From assembly GCF_012563545.1 (NCBI RefSeq), contig NZ_CP050804.1:806001-870000 (forward strand): 64,000 bases of DNA, in the 5' to 3' direction. Positions 1-8,607 of this stretch are shown here, one piece after another (position 1 is the first letter of the stretch; each line of letters begins with the position of its first letter). The notes beneath the pieces are model-generated. The model saw nothing but the letters and a program-made list of their open reading frames with translations, made no database searches and was not told where the DNA came from. The position numbers were made by a program, and so were the translations under genes. The stretch is from Arcanobacterium buesumense. GTDB lineage: Bacteria > Actinomycetota > Actinomycetes > Actinomycetales > Actinomycetaceae.

Positions 1-1
1 A

Positions 2-88
2 TTGTTGATGGGGTCAGATGTTGCTCCTCGAAAAGAATTCATTATTGACGGTGCTTCTCAAATTACACGTGACCAGATTGATGTTTAG
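2..88 (+). CDS. parE: DNA topoisomerase IV/gyrase-type subunit B, C-terminal end only (partial)
   Basis: An open frame enters from the left edge and ends at TAG 86-88, giving 28 residues. The tail contains LLMGSDVAPRKEFI, which matches the conserved C-terminal pattern LMG-x-x-V-x-x-R-x-x-FI of GyrB/ParE proteins. The rest of the gene lies outside the window. A convergent ParC-type A subunit about 2 kb downstream supports the assignment to the second (ParE/ParC-type) pair rather than gyrase, but from 28 residues GyrB cannot be excluded. Confidence 0.7.
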   Translation: MLMGSDVAPRKEFIIDGASQITRDQIDV

Positions 89-106
89 GAGAGTGCACTA
101 GAAGCT

Positions 107-1150
107 ATGAACGAGCCTACTTCGCTTCCGTTACGTAGCCGATCGTTTGCTCAACGGTTGGAAGCACCTGAGTCCGTTCGTATACCAGGAGCACATCTTG
201 GTTTAGTATGGCGTACATTAGATCGGGAAGATCTCGATGATGTGGTTGATCTTATGTCGCATGTCCAAGATTCACCATTGGGCATTGCACCTGCTTCTCA
301 ACGTGCCATTTCACAGTGGTTTGACGAACTTAACGCACAGCCGCAATCATCAGATATTCTTTCTGGCTGGGACGTACAAGGTAAACTACAAGCAGTAGCC
401 TCCGTTCGGGTTAACGATCAGCCTCTATCAGAGCTGCAAGCTGAGGTTGCTGCTGTGGTACGGCCAGAATGGGTTGGCCGGGGCATTGGACGGTCATTAC
501 TTGAGTGGCAAGATGATCGCGCTCGTCAGCTTATGGCGCTGCACCCTTCCGATCTTCCAGTCTCTATCCGTGCTATTGTCGGTGAGCGTAACGCTAGCCG
601 ACGACGTTTATTAGCTGCTGGGGGATACACCCCCATTACTCACGTTACCCAGGCATCTGCCTCAACAATGGCGGCCCATGTCACTATGAGCGAACAGGCT
701 CGCCAGCGTTTAGCACAACGCGGATATACTATCCAAGCCTATACATCAGATGTTGATGTTGAGTTACGCCGGCTACATAACCGGTTAATTCTTGCTCTTG
801 AACGTTATCAGCCAATGTCAGCACCAGCATGGCGGGCAAAACTTGCCCGCGCAGATTATTGCTATTCGTTTTTGCTGATTAAAGATCATCAACTTGTTGG
901 TTATACCTTGGCTGAACAGATTCCAGAAATTTCCGCATTGCGAGTTTACTACTATGGGATCGAACGAGCGTTACGCCGTGAGGGCGTGGGTACAGATCTT
1001 GTTCTTAGTGTCTTAGGGCCAGCTTTTGAGGCAGGAGTGGCGAGTGTGAGTGTTCCGATAGTAAACAAAAATGGAGGTATTCCTTCTTCTCTTGAAGACG
1101 CAGGATTTGTCCCAGTGCTTCGTGAGATAGTCTATTCTCTTGATATCTAA
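107..1150 (+). CDS. GNAT family N-acetyltransferase (two GNAT domains)
   Basis: 347 residues containing two GNAT folds. The first acetyl-CoA loop is near residues 120-135 (VGRGIGRSLL) and the second is in the C-terminal third (RREGVGTDL); both fit the R/Q-x-x-G-x-G/A pattern of motif A. No signal peptide or membrane segment is visible, so it should be cytosolic. The acceptor substrate is unknown. It starts just after the parE stop with a weak, rather distant AGGAG, and its TAA overlaps the next ATG (TAATG), so the two GNAT genes are translationally coupled. Two-domain GNAT proteins of this length include mycothiol synthase MshD, but nothing I see is specific for that role. Confidence 0.85.
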   Translation: MNEPTSLPLRSRSFAQRLEAPESVRIPGAHLGLVWRTLDREDLDDVVDLMSHVQDSPLGIAPASQRAISQWFDELNAQPQSSDILSGWDVQGKLQAVASVRVNDQPLSELQAEVAAVVRPEWVGRGIGRSLLEWQDDRARQLMALHPSDLPVSIRAIVGERNASRRRLLAAGGYTPITHVTQASASTMAAHVTMSEQARQRLAQRGYTIQAYTSDVDVELRRLHNRLILALERYQPMSAPAWRAKLARADYCYSFLLIKDHQLVGYTLAEQIPEISALRVYYYGIERALRREGVGTDLVLSVLGPAFEAGVASVSVPIVNKNGGIPSSLEDAGFVPVLREIVYSLDI

Positions 1151-2115
1151 TGAAAACTACTAAACAATGGATCTGGTCAGAGCTCAGCGCAGCTCACGTA
1201 GATGACTTAATACATCTGATCTCAACGACTGAAGAATATGATAAGAGTCCAATCCGTACGTCAGCAGCTGAAGTTGCCTCATATTTCGGCTCTACCCATT
1301 ACTGGCGAGCGCAAGGAGCATGGCTAGGCGAAGAGCTTATTGCTTTCGGTCTTGCTCGTCTTATGGCTGATGGTTCTCGAGACTACACGATTACGTTGTC
1401 AGGAGCTGTCCATCCGCAGCAACGCTCACAAGGCGTAGGGGCTGAACTTTTAGAACGTCAAGTCAGTGTCGCTCATGAGCTGGCCCAGACGCATTCTCTC
1501 GATCAAGCTCACGCATTGCTATACGTTGATGCTGACCATGAAAATGTTTTAAACTTGGCAAAAAATAAAGGATTTGTATGGCAAGCGACTTTTGTCCAAG
1601 TACGCGGAGAAACCCATATTCATGTGCCTACTCAAAAGCTTTCTGACTATGTCACGATTGACCCATTGACAGATGAACTAATCGAAGATGTGCGCCGGAT
1701 GCATAATCTTGTCGTTTTGGAGTCTGCTCTCTTCGATATTCAAACAGCCGAGTCCTGGGCACTTCTTCTGGAAGATATGGATCGGGAATGGTGTGTTGTC
1801 GCCATCGATCGATTCGGAGATCGCCCACGGGTCATTGGCTATCTTTTGGCATCAGTTTTTGTGAGCATGGTTGACGGTCGCGAAAAATCAGAGGCCTATA
1901 TTGATGAAGTCGTTGTATCTGCACAATGGCGAAATTCTGGAGTCGGCTCTGCGATGATCAACACTGTCTTAGAGCGCTTCGCTGCCAGTGGATACGATTC
2001 TGTTGTTGCTGACGTGGCAGTAGCTGATCCGAAAGCATCAGCTTTCATGGACGTTTTTGACGCCAACGGTTTTTCTGAGCTTGGTCGCACTCAAGTGATG
2101 TCTTTGGTGCTTTAA
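1150..2115 (+). CDS. GNAT family N-acetyltransferase (two GNAT domains), paralogue of upstream gene
   Basis: 321 residues with two GNAT domains. Acetyl-CoA binding loops are visible as RSQGVGAELL (about residues 95-105) and RNSGVGSAMI (about residues 260-270). It overlaps the upstream GNAT gene by one base (TAATG) and has a similar domain plan, so the pair probably arose by tandem duplication. It converges on parC with only five bases between the stop codons and no obvious terminator. The substrate is unknown. Confidence 0.85.
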   Translation: MKTTKQWIWSELSAAHVDDLIHLISTTEEYDKSPIRTSAAEVASYFGSTHYWRAQGAWLGEELIAFGLARLMADGSRDYTITLSGAVHPQQRSQGVGAELLERQVSVAHELAQTHSLDQAHALLYVDADHENVLNLAKNKGFVWQATFVQVRGETHIHVPTQKLSDYVTIDPLTDELIEDVRRMHNLVVLESALFDIQTAESWALLLEDMDREWCVVAIDRFGDRPRVIGYLLASVFVSMVDGREKSEAYIDEVVVSAQWRNSGVGSAMINTVLERFAASGYDSVVADVAVADPKASAFMDVFDANGFSELGRTQVMSLVL

Positions 2116-2120
2116 ATGCC

Positions 2121-4538
2121 CTAGCCAATAGCCGCAACGACGTCAGGCAAGGCTGTTCCTGAAGCATCACGTCGTTCATCAACATCGGGAAGCTCGATGG
2201 GCTTACCATCGGCTCCAACTGCACGTGGCGGGAGTTGACCGATCCATGCTAATGATAAAACGTCTTCGCCTCGTAGGAAGCGTTGTGCTCGTACCCCGCC
2301 AGTGCCGCGGCCTTTGGCTGGATAACGATCAAGTGGCGTGACTTTTGCGCTACCCGGCATAGTTCCAGGTAAGGCGTCTGAAGAGCTGGCAATTGTGACT
2401 GCTACATGGCCTGCAAGATCGTTCACAGGTACCACACCAAGCGCAATAACTGTGGCGTTATCACCAACTCGGATCCCCGCGATTCCTTGGCCTGAGCGGC
2501 CTTGTGGGCGCACAGCTTGCGCATCGAAGCGTAACAGTTGCGCGTCTGAGGTGACAAGAACAATAACATCGGTATCGCGTGATACTTCGGCGCCAACAAC
2601 GTAGTCATTATCGATAAGTGTTATAACTTCAAACTGACTCTTATTGGGTGGATCAAGTACTACTCGTTTGATTTTTCCTTGAGACGTTGCCAGAGTCAAG
2701 AAAGATTCACTGTGCGTGAGGCTGACTAAGGCTAGTGGTTTTTCGTTTTTTGCTAGCAAGAGGAGCTCGGTGAGCATTGTGCCGGCAGCTAAGCTTGGTG
2801 CATGTTGAGTATCCGGGATAGCAGGGACATCGATAACGTTGAGGCGGTGTAGATTTCCTGCAGTTGTTACTACGCCAATCTCACTGAGATTAGTGGTGTG
2901 GACGACTGATGCGATAGCGTCATGCGCGGCTCGCGGGCCTTCCCGACGCAGGGGCTCTCCATCGACGATTCGAGCAATTTTCCCGGTGGCAGAAAGAATA
3001 ACTTGGCAGGGATCATCAGCTATTTTTAGCTTTTGTGGGGAGGCCTTAGAAGTTTGTGCAACTGCATCGGCTTCGAGCAATATTGTTCTTCGGGGAGTGC
3101 CATATTGGCGTGCTACGTCAGCTAGTTCACTTGAGATGAGCTGACGCATCCGATCATCTGAGCCAAGGATAGCTAGAAGTTCATCGATGGTTTCTTGGAG
3201 GGTGTTGCGTTCAGATTCAAGTTCAATTTGGGAGAACTTTGTTAGCCGTCGAAGACGCAACTCTAAAATATAGTCTGCTTGAGCTTGGGAAAGATCGAAA
3301 ACGCTCATCAGTCGAGTAGCAGCAGTAGCCGAATCCTCAGATGAACGAATAACGGCGATAACTTCGTCGATATCGACGATGGCGATAAGCAGACCTTCAA
3401 CAAGATGTAGGCGTTCTTGGGCTTTGCGCAATCGATATTCACAACGACGTTTTGTAACTGAATGGCGATGTTGAAGGAATACAGCCAGAATTTCCTTCAA
3501 ACCCATCAGTTTTGGCTGTCCACCAACTAGGGCAACATTATTTATCCCAAAAGATTCTTCAAGCGGGGTGTGTTGGTAGAGCGCGGCAAGGACTGCCTCA
3601 GGGTTAAATGCGTTTTTAACTTCGACGACGAGGCGTGTGCCGTGATGGCGATCTGTTAAGTTTTGAACTCCAGAGATCCCTTGGAGTTTCTTTGAAGAAA
3701 CACCATCTTTAATCTTTTCGATAATTTTTTCCGGGCCGGTTAAGTAGGGAAGCTCGGTAAAAATAATGCCTTTTTTACGGGGCGTAATATTTTCGATATG
3801 CGCCGTAGCACGAGTGCGGAAGATCCCGCGTCCGGTACTGTAGGCTTGGCGTATTCCATCTAATCCAACGATTTTCCCCCCATCAGGCAGATCAGGGCCG
3901 GGGATATAACGCATTAACTCATCGAGAGTGGCATCTGGGTTATCGAGTAAAAACCGTGCTCCGGCGATGACTTCTACTAAATTATGTGGCGCCATATTTG
4001 TTGCCATACCGACAGCAATACCCGATGAGCCATTAACTAACAAACTAGGAATAGCCGCTGGTAAAACTTCGGGTTCTAAGTATGTGTTGTCATAGTTAGG
4101 CACCATATCCACAACATCTTCGCCGAGAGAGGCAGTCATAGCTAAGGCAGCTGGTGCCATCCGGACTTCGGTATATCGTGGGGCTGCTGGACCGTCGTCA
4201 GGTGAACCAAAGTTTCCATGACCGTCAACGAAAGGTAATCGGAGCGAAAAATCTTGAGCTAAGCGGACCATCGCATCATAGATGGCAACATCGCCATGGG
4301 GGTGTAGCCGTCCCATCACATCACCAACAACGCGGGAAGATTTGACGTGTCCTCGGTCTGGCTTTAAACCCATCTGATCCATTTGGAAAAGTATTCGGCG
4401 CTGAACTGGTTTAAGGCCATCGCGCGCATCGGGCAAGGCGCGCGAGTATATGACAGAGTATGAGTACTCTAAAAATGAGTTTCTCATTTCGGCAGAGACA
4501 TCAATATCTGTAATGTTTTCCGTTTGGGTATGTGCCAT
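2121..4538 (-). CDS. parC: DNA topoisomerase (ATP-hydrolysing) subunit A, ParC/GyrA-like
   Basis: 805 residues from the chosen start. A type IIA topoisomerase breakage-reunion subunit that works with ParE to pass one duplex through another. Visible marks are RALPDARDGLKPVQRRIL (about 33-50), HPHGD (79-83) and the catalytic tyrosine in APRYTEVRM (Tyr122), with C-terminal beta-pinwheel repeats following. The start at 4538 was chosen over the longer frame to 4706 because AAGGAA precedes it by about nine bases and because the remaining N-terminus MAHTQTENITDIDV matches the family. The residue equivalent to E. coli GyrA Ser83 is Val84, while Asp88 is kept. parE is immediately beyond the two GNAT genes. 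It could be annotated as GyrA2; the pairing with the adjacent parE end favours ParC. Confidence 0.93.
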   Translation of the reverse strand: MAHTQTENITDIDVSAEMRNSFLEYSYSVIYSRALPDARDGLKPVQRRILFQMDQMGLKPDRGHVKSSRVVGDVMGRLHPHGDVAIYDAMVRLAQDFSLRLPFVDGHGNFGSPDDGPAAPRYTEVRMAPAALAMTASLGEDVVDMVPNYDNTYLEPEVLPAAIPSLLVNGSSGIAVGMATNMAPHNLVEVIAGARFLLDNPDATLDELMRYIPGPDLPDGGKIVGLDGIRQAYSTGRGIFRTRATAHIENITPRKKGIIFTELPYLTGPEKIIEKIKDGVSSKKLQGISGVQNLTDRHHGTRLVVEVKNAFNPEAVLAALYQHTPLEESFGINNVALVGGQPKLMGLKEILAVFLQHRHSVTKRRCEYRLRKAQERLHLVEGLLIAIVDIDEVIAVIRSSEDSATAATRLMSVFDLSQAQADYILELRLRRLTKFSQIELESERNTLQETIDELLAILGSDDRMRQLISSELADVARQYGTPRRTILLEADAVAQTSKASPQKLKIADDPCQVILSATGKIARIVDGEPLRREGPRAAHDAIASVVHTTNLSEIGVVTTAGNLHRLNVIDVPAIPDTQHAPSLAAGTMLTELLLLAKNEKPLALVSLTHSESFLTLATSQGKIKRVVLDPPNKSQFEVITLIDNDYVVGAEVSRDTDVIVLVTSDAQLLRFDAQAVRPQGRSGQGIAGIRVGDNATVIALGVVPVNDLAGHVAVTIASSSDALPGTMPGSAKVTPLDRYPAKGRGTGGVRAQRFLRGEDVLSLAWIGQLPPRAVGADGKPIELPDVDERRDASGTALPDVVAAIG

Positions 4539-4574
4539 TCTTCTATTATTCCTTCTTGTAGGAAGATATGGGGA

Positions 4575-4602
4575 TTTCACACGGGTAAATTGAGGTGATA
4601 AT
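4575..4602 (+). promoter_or_regulatory. Candidate sigma-70-type promoter for the DUF5998 operon
   Basis: TTTCAC (4575-4580), a 16-base spacer, then GATAAT (4597-4602). It lies in the divergent 113-base gap between parC and the DUF5998 gene, about 50 bases before the chosen start. The -10 is good (5/6) and the -35 is weak. Confidence 0.3.
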
Positions 4603-4651
4603 GGCAACCTCCAGACCCACTGGATGTGACGGATATGGAACAATAGAAGCG

Positions 4652-5215
4652 ATGAATACTGATCGGATGACTGCGTTAACCGCAGCACTTTTGACACTCT
4701 TACCACAAGGATCTTCTGTTATTGACGATGTTGTTGATGCCGTTGGTAGCGATGTGGTTCAGTCTTATTATGTTCGTCCGGAAACAATTTTCGATGCGGA
4801 TTCAGTTTATGATCGAGTGGTTGCTTTTATCGTAACTAATCATCGATTGATTTTGGTCTATACCGACACCAGCTATGAAATGGACACGCGAGGAGAGCTA
4901 GTAACGACGATGCAATCAGTCAGCCTTGATTCTATTAAGGAGCATCATGTTATCCGTCGTCGTCAACTTCACGGGGACGACGATGGCGCGCTCAATTCTG
5001 TTTTGTTGCGGTTGCGATGGGGGGCAGCTTTTTCGCAAGATTTGCAACCCGGTGCTTGTGAAGATCCGCACTGTATGAATGACCATGGCTATCTAGGCGT
5101 GATAACGAATGAAGATTTTCAGTTGTTCTTAGAAACTGGTCACGACGGATCATATTTCGCCTCTGGGGTAGAATTTATCAACGATATTATTCGCATACTA
5201 GGGCAACGTTTATGA
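4652..5215 (+). CDS. DUF5998 family protein
   Basis: 187 residues, cytosolic, function unknown. The C-terminal half carries a conserved-looking stretch with W-G-A, then EDPHCMNDHGYLG, typical of the actinobacterial DUF5998 family, which commonly sits beside an alkaline-phosphatase-fold phosphodiesterase and thymidine kinase as here. The start at 4652 (MNTDRMTALTAALL) is preferred to the longer frame from 4595, whose extra residues look unlike protein and overlap the promoter. The C-terminus overlaps the next gene by four bases (ATGA). Its steady co-occurrence with the phosphodiesterase suggests a linked role, but that is inference. Confidence 0.75.
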   Translation: MNTDRMTALTAALLTLLPQGSSVIDDVVDAVGSDVVQSYYVRPETIFDADSVYDRVVAFIVTNHRLILVYTDTSYEMDTRGELVTTMQSVSLDSIKEHHVIRRRQLHGDDDGALNSVLLRLRWGAAFSQDLQPGACEDPHCMNDHGYLGVITNEDFQLFLETGHDGSYFASGVEFINDIIRILGQRL

Positions 5216-6333
5216 GCATATTTGATGGAGCAACGCTTCCGGGGCAAGCTCGTCTTGACCGGGTTTTACCGGCAGCATTAGCCGCAGTTGGGCTGGGGAG
5301 TGATCATCAAGCACGAGAACTTTTGGAATTGCCTCGAGTAGAGCGTGCTTGTGTGGTTATGGTCGATGGCTTAGGGTTTGAAAACTTGTTAGCTCGGCGC
5401 GGACATGCCCCTCACTTACGATCTCTTGGGATAACGACGGCGATATCTACTATCGTTCCATCAACTACTGCCGCAGGGATTACTGCTTTCGGCACTGGAT
5501 GCCAACCTGGTTTAACGGCGATGACTGGATACTCATTGCGGGTTCCTGGAACGGAGCGAACATTTTCATTGATTAAATGGCCTGATCCTGAAGTATCTGT
5601 TGAATCATGGCAAACTCAGCCGACATTGTTTGAAAAACTTGGCGATCAAGTAAATAAAACGGTCACTGTTCAGCCAAAGAAGTTTTGTGGATCGGGGCTG
5701 TCTGTAGCGGCCTTACGCGGGGCACGGCACTTGTATGCGCATTCATTAGAAGACCGTATCCGGGTTACCAGTCGCGCTTTGGCAACGGATGCCCAACTTG
5801 CCTACCTTTACTGGGGAGAGATTGATGCTGCCGGCCATAAATTTGGCTGGTGTTCGGAAGCGTGGATTAGCGAGTTGGAGCGTTTCGATGCCGGGGTGGG
5901 ATTATTGAGGCGGATGTTGCCAGCAGGCACGCTACTTATTATCACTGCTGATCACGGAATGATCGACGTGGAGAACCGGGTTGATATAGCGCAGACACCG
6001 CAGTTACGTCGGGGAGTTGATGTAGTTGCTGGTGAACCGCGAGCTGTGCATCTTTATACCCGTGAACCTGAGGAAGTTGCTACCCGGTGGCAAGAGTTTC
6101 TTACTGAGCGTGCTTGGGTGGCTACCCGCCAAGATGTTATTGCTTCAGGTATTATCGGACCGGTGCGAGAATTCACACGGCAAACAATGGGCGATGTGAT
6201 AGTTTTTGCGCGTGACGCACATGTTTTTGTTGATTCGCGGGTACAGTCAAGTACAGCTATTGGGCTCATTGGGGTTCATGGTTCGTTGACCCAAACCGAA
6301 ATGTCGATCCCATTAATTGCGGAGGTTATCTGA
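5212..6333 (+). CDS. Alkaline phosphatase superfamily phosphodiesterase (nucleotide pyrophosphatase-like)
   Basis: 373 residues. Metal-site motifs of the alkaline phosphatase superfamily are present: VVMVDGLGFENL near residue 50, the nucleophile threonine in VPSTTAAGITAFGTG near residue 85, LYWGEIDAAGHKFG in the middle, and ITADHGMIDV near residue 245. The family hydrolyses phosphodiesters or nucleotide pyrophosphates using two metal ions. There is no signal peptide, so it is probably cytosolic. The start overlaps the DUF5998 stop (ATGA) and the end overlaps the tdk start by one base (TGATG), so the three genes form a tightly coupled operon. The substrate is unknown. Confidence 0.85.
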   Translation: MSIFDGATLPGQARLDRVLPAALAAVGLGSDHQARELLELPRVERACVVMVDGLGFENLLARRGHAPHLRSLGITTAISTIVPSTTAAGITAFGTGCQPGLTAMTGYSLRVPGTERTFSLIKWPDPEVSVESWQTQPTLFEKLGDQVNKTVTVQPKKFCGSGLSVAALRGARHLYAHSLEDRIRVTSRALATDAQLAYLYWGEIDAAGHKFGWCSEAWISELERFDAGVGLLRRMLPAGTLLIITADHGMIDVENRVDIAQTPQLRRGVDVVAGEPRAVHLYTREPEEVATRWQEFLTERAWVATRQDVIASGIIGPVREFTRQTMGDVIVFARDAHVFVDSRVQSSTAIGLIGVHGSLTQTEMSIPLIAEVI

Positions 6334-6986
6334 TGGCAGAGCTGGTGTTTTTTTCAGGCACAATGGATTGCGGAAAATCTACGTTAGCCCTCCAAATGGC
6401 ATATAACTATCAGCAACGTGGTCTGACTGGGATTATTTTTGCGATGAATGATCGAGCTGGTGAAGGCAAGTTATCCTCACGTCTCGGGCTGGTCACAGAT
6501 GCCATAGAAGTTACTCACGATACTAATTTTTGGAATGTCGTTGTTTCAGCCCGGCAAACTGGCCAACGTGTTGACTTTATTATTTGTGATGAGGTTCAGT
6601 TCTATAGTCGTGAACAGATTAATCAACTAGCGCGGGTAGTCGATGAAATGCACATCAGTGTGTGGGGGTTCGGTATTACCACTGATTTCACGGCCAGTTT
6701 ATTCCCTGGATCAGCTCGTATGCTTGAGCTAGCAGATCGGGTAGAACGTCTCCAAGTTGAGGCTTTGTGTTGGTGTGGTAAACGGGCAACACATAATGCG
6801 CGAACCGTTAATGGGGTAATGGTCACTGAGGGCGAACAAGTCGTTATTGGTGATACCAATCGTAACGAAGTTATCGGCTACGAAGTGCTCTGTCGTTATC
6901 ACCACATGCAAGCAATGACAGCAAAAACTGCTCATGCGGCCGATATATCTCCAGAGACGCTCGATTTAGGTATCACTGAAAACTAA
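6333..6986 (+). CDS. tdk: Thymidine kinase
   Basis: 217 residues. Phosphorylates thymidine with ATP in the pyrimidine salvage pathway. The P-loop SGTMDCGKSTLA is at residues 8-19, the Walker B-like IICDEVQF near residue 89, and the lasso/zinc region is CWCGKRATHNARTV with a later CRYHH that completes a zinc site. The length matches type II (TK1-like) enzymes. It is last in the DUF5998-phosphodiesterase-tdk operon, with coupled start codons throughout. A hairpin directly after the stop separates it from the convergent sepH. Confidence 0.95.
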   Translation: MAELVFFSGTMDCGKSTLALQMAYNYQQRGLTGIIFAMNDRAGEGKLSSRLGLVTDAIEVTHDTNFWNVVVSARQTGQRVDFIICDEVQFYSREQINQLARVVDEMHISVWGFGITTDFTASLFPGSARMLELADRVERLQVEALCWCGKRATHNARTVNGVMVTEGEQVVIGDTNRNEVIGYEVLCRYHHMQAMTAKTAHAADISPETLDLGITEN

Positions 6987-7020
6987 TAGTCATAGTCCAT
7001 AAGCGTATGAACTATGACTA
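6987..7020. terminator. Bidirectional hairpin between tdk and sepH
   Basis: Inverted repeat TAGTCATAGT (6987-6996) and ACTATGACTA (7011-7020) forms a perfect 10-bp stem, extended inward by CATA/TATG after one mismatch. It begins right after the tdk stop. On the minus strand it is followed by TTAGTTTTC, a weak T-tract, so it probably serves mainly the sepH transcript. Confidence 0.6.
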
Positions 7021-7030
7021 ACAGGTAAAA

Positions 7031-8059
7031 TTAGTCTTTCGGCGCACCAAAGACAATCTCATCCCATGACGGCATTGCCGGCCGGTTGCGTCGCTTCTGG
7101 GCGCGTTTTGGAGTGCGCTTGATGGCTTCTTTTCCTAACGGCAACGTATTGCCCTCTGCGGTGTCTGCAGTTGGAGGTGTTGCAGCGGATTCGTCTGGTT
7201 CTGGTTCAGGACGTGGGCGAGTAGGTAATTCGACTACAGTCGCATCACGTATGGAATCGGTGTCAGACGTTGCCGGATGAGCACCGTCGAAAAAATCTTC
7301 GCCGGGCATGCGCCGGGTTTTCCCGCGTTGTGAATCGAGAGAAGCGAGCATATCGTCTATTGAAGGAGTACCTGCCGATGCGGGTTGCGCATCAATAGCT
7401 GTTACTCGAGAAGGTGCTTTTTCAGCTACATTTTCTGGTGTCATTTCCGGAGAGACTTCAGGGGTATTGAGCGGACGCCACGGTGATGTTGGTGCAGGAA
7501 TTTGTGTTTCAGTTAGCCAAATTGCCTCATCATTAGTTGCCTCAACGCTTTGGCTGCGGGTGTTAATAATCCATGCTGCCTGGTGGTCGGTGTCTGCAAT
7601 TGTATAGCTTGCAGAAAGTATCCAAGGGCCGCCTGTTTCTCGGGTGGCGTCCCATGATATTTCATTTGCGGATACGCCACGGGGGACGAGACGAGAGACA
7701 ACGAGTTCTTCGATTGTCATGCTGCCAGCGTCAGCGCTTTGGCGAAAGTTACGAGCCCGACTAGCAGTGTATTCGCGTTCAGCGAAAATAGGGTGAGCAA
7801 AGACAGTGATTTGTGACGCTGGAACAGTTGCAATTTCGCTAACCTGTGCCACGCTCATTCCGGCGCGAATATGAGCCTGAATCTCCCGCGGTGACATAGG
7901 TTTCAGATCATCGTCAGGGGTTGGGGCTACAGTAGTATCTTTCCGCAGTGCAGCGCGTAACGAGTCAGTAATCGGGAGTAAATACCGGTTACCCGTAGCA
8001 TCGTTTAGGGAAAGCTGGTTCCCATCTGGATGTAAACCTAACAGTTCAAGCTCAATCAT
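7031..8059 (-). CDS. sepH: Cell division protein SepH (DUF3071)
   Basis: 342 residues. SepH is an actinobacterial FtsZ-binding protein that stimulates FtsZ assembly at septa. The N-terminal DUF3071 domain covers about residues 1-165, including LKPMSPREIQAHIRAG, a helix-turn-helix-like stretch (SVAQVSEIATVPASQI) and FAHPIFAERE. A long proline/glutamate-rich, probably disordered linker follows. The C-terminus is basic (KRTPKRAQKRRNRPAMPSW), as in the family's conserved C-terminal FtsZ-contact region. The start is preceded by GAGGAGG at good spacing. The neighbouring tdk and phosphodiesterase genes are usual sepH neighbours in Actinobacteria. Confidence 0.92.
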   Translation of the reverse strand: MIELELLGLHPDGNQLSLNDATGNRYLLPITDSLRAALRKDTTVAPTPDDDLKPMSPREIQAHIRAGMSVAQVSEIATVPASQITVFAHPIFAEREYTASRARNFRQSADAGSMTIEELVVSRLVPRGVSANEISWDATRETGGPWILSASYTIADTDHQAAWIINTRSQSVEATNDEAIWLTETQIPAPTSPWRPLNTPEVSPEMTPENVAEKAPSRVTAIDAQPASAGTPSIDDMLASLDSQRGKTRRMPGEDFFDGAHPATSDTDSIRDATVVELPTRPRPEPEPDESAATPPTADTAEGNTLPLGKEAIKRTPKRAQKRRNRPAMPSWDEIVFGAPKD

Positions 8060-8149
8060 TCGTCCTCCTCATACAGCTCTAGAGTGCCATTCTTTCACAG
8101 TTTTTGGCAGATAAGAGCGGTGTGTTTGCAAAATTCGTTGTATTACCTC

Positions 8150-8178
8150 TTGTCAAATGTTCCACAAAGTGGTACAAC
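8150..8178 (+). promoter_or_regulatory. Promoter of the DUF4193 gene
   Basis: TTGTCA (8150-8155), a 17-base spacer, then TACAAC (8173-8178). The -35 matches consensus at five of six bases and the -10 at four of six. It is the only good candidate in the 161-base divergent gap between sepH and DUF4193. Confidence 0.55.
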
Positions 8179-8220
8179 ATGGGGGACAGAACGCGTTATT
8201 TCATGTAAGGACTACGATTC

Positions 8221-8520
8221 ATGGCAACTGACTACGATGCTCCTCGTAAACAAGACGAAGAGCTCAAGGAAGACTCCCTTGAGCAGCTCGGCGCTCGCCG
8301 ATCAGATCACCAATCTAATTCAGTCGATGAAGATGAAACTGAAGCTGCGGAAGGTTTTGAGCTACCAGGCGCAGATTTATCGAATGTTGAGCTCTCTGTT
8401 GCTGTGGTTCCACCACAGGATGATGAGTTTACGTGTTCGGTATGTTTTTTAGTTCACCACAAGTCGCAATTAGCATACGAAGAAAACGGCTTGCCGGTCT
8501 GCACTGAGTGTGCTTCCTAA
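8221..8520 (+). CDS. DUF4193 family zinc-ribbon-like protein
   Basis: 99 residues, function unknown. It begins MATDYDAPRK, the family signature, has an acidic middle, and ends with two CxxC pairs (CSVC and CTEC) about 25 residues apart, suggesting a bound zinc. DUF4193 is almost confined to Actinobacteria and normally precedes the dut-DUF3710 block. TAAGGA precedes the start, and a strong terminator follows the stop, so it is monocistronic. A longer overlapping frame starting at 8084 on the same strand is not coding-like. Confidence 0.92.
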   Translation: MATDYDAPRKQDEELKEDSLEQLGARRSDHQSNSVDEDETEAAEGFELPGADLSNVELSVAVVPPQDDEFTCSVCFLVHHKSQLAYEENGLPVCTECAS

Positions 8521-8533
8521 GCCCTGATAGAAT

Positions 8534-8564
8534 AAACTCGCCGTGCTTACGCCGGCGAGTTTTT
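8534..8564 (+). terminator. Rho-independent terminator after DUF4193
   Basis: AAACTCGCCG (8534-8543) pairs with CGGCGAGTTT (8553-8562) around a nine-base loop. It is GC-rich at the loop end and runs into TTTTT (8560-8564). Confidence 0.85.
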
Positions 8565-8607
8565 CTGTGGCTTTTGAAAAATCATTATCGGTGACAAGGA
8601 GTGGAAA

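Noticed and set aside
2338-4345. Plus-strand open frames opposite parC.
   Set aside because: Antisense shadows of a well-supported gene, with arginine- and serine-rich composition.
8084-8452. 122-residue open frame on the plus strand overlapping the DUF4193 start.
   Set aside because: It runs through the promoter and out of frame across DUF4193, which has the clear family signature and zinc-ribbon cysteines.
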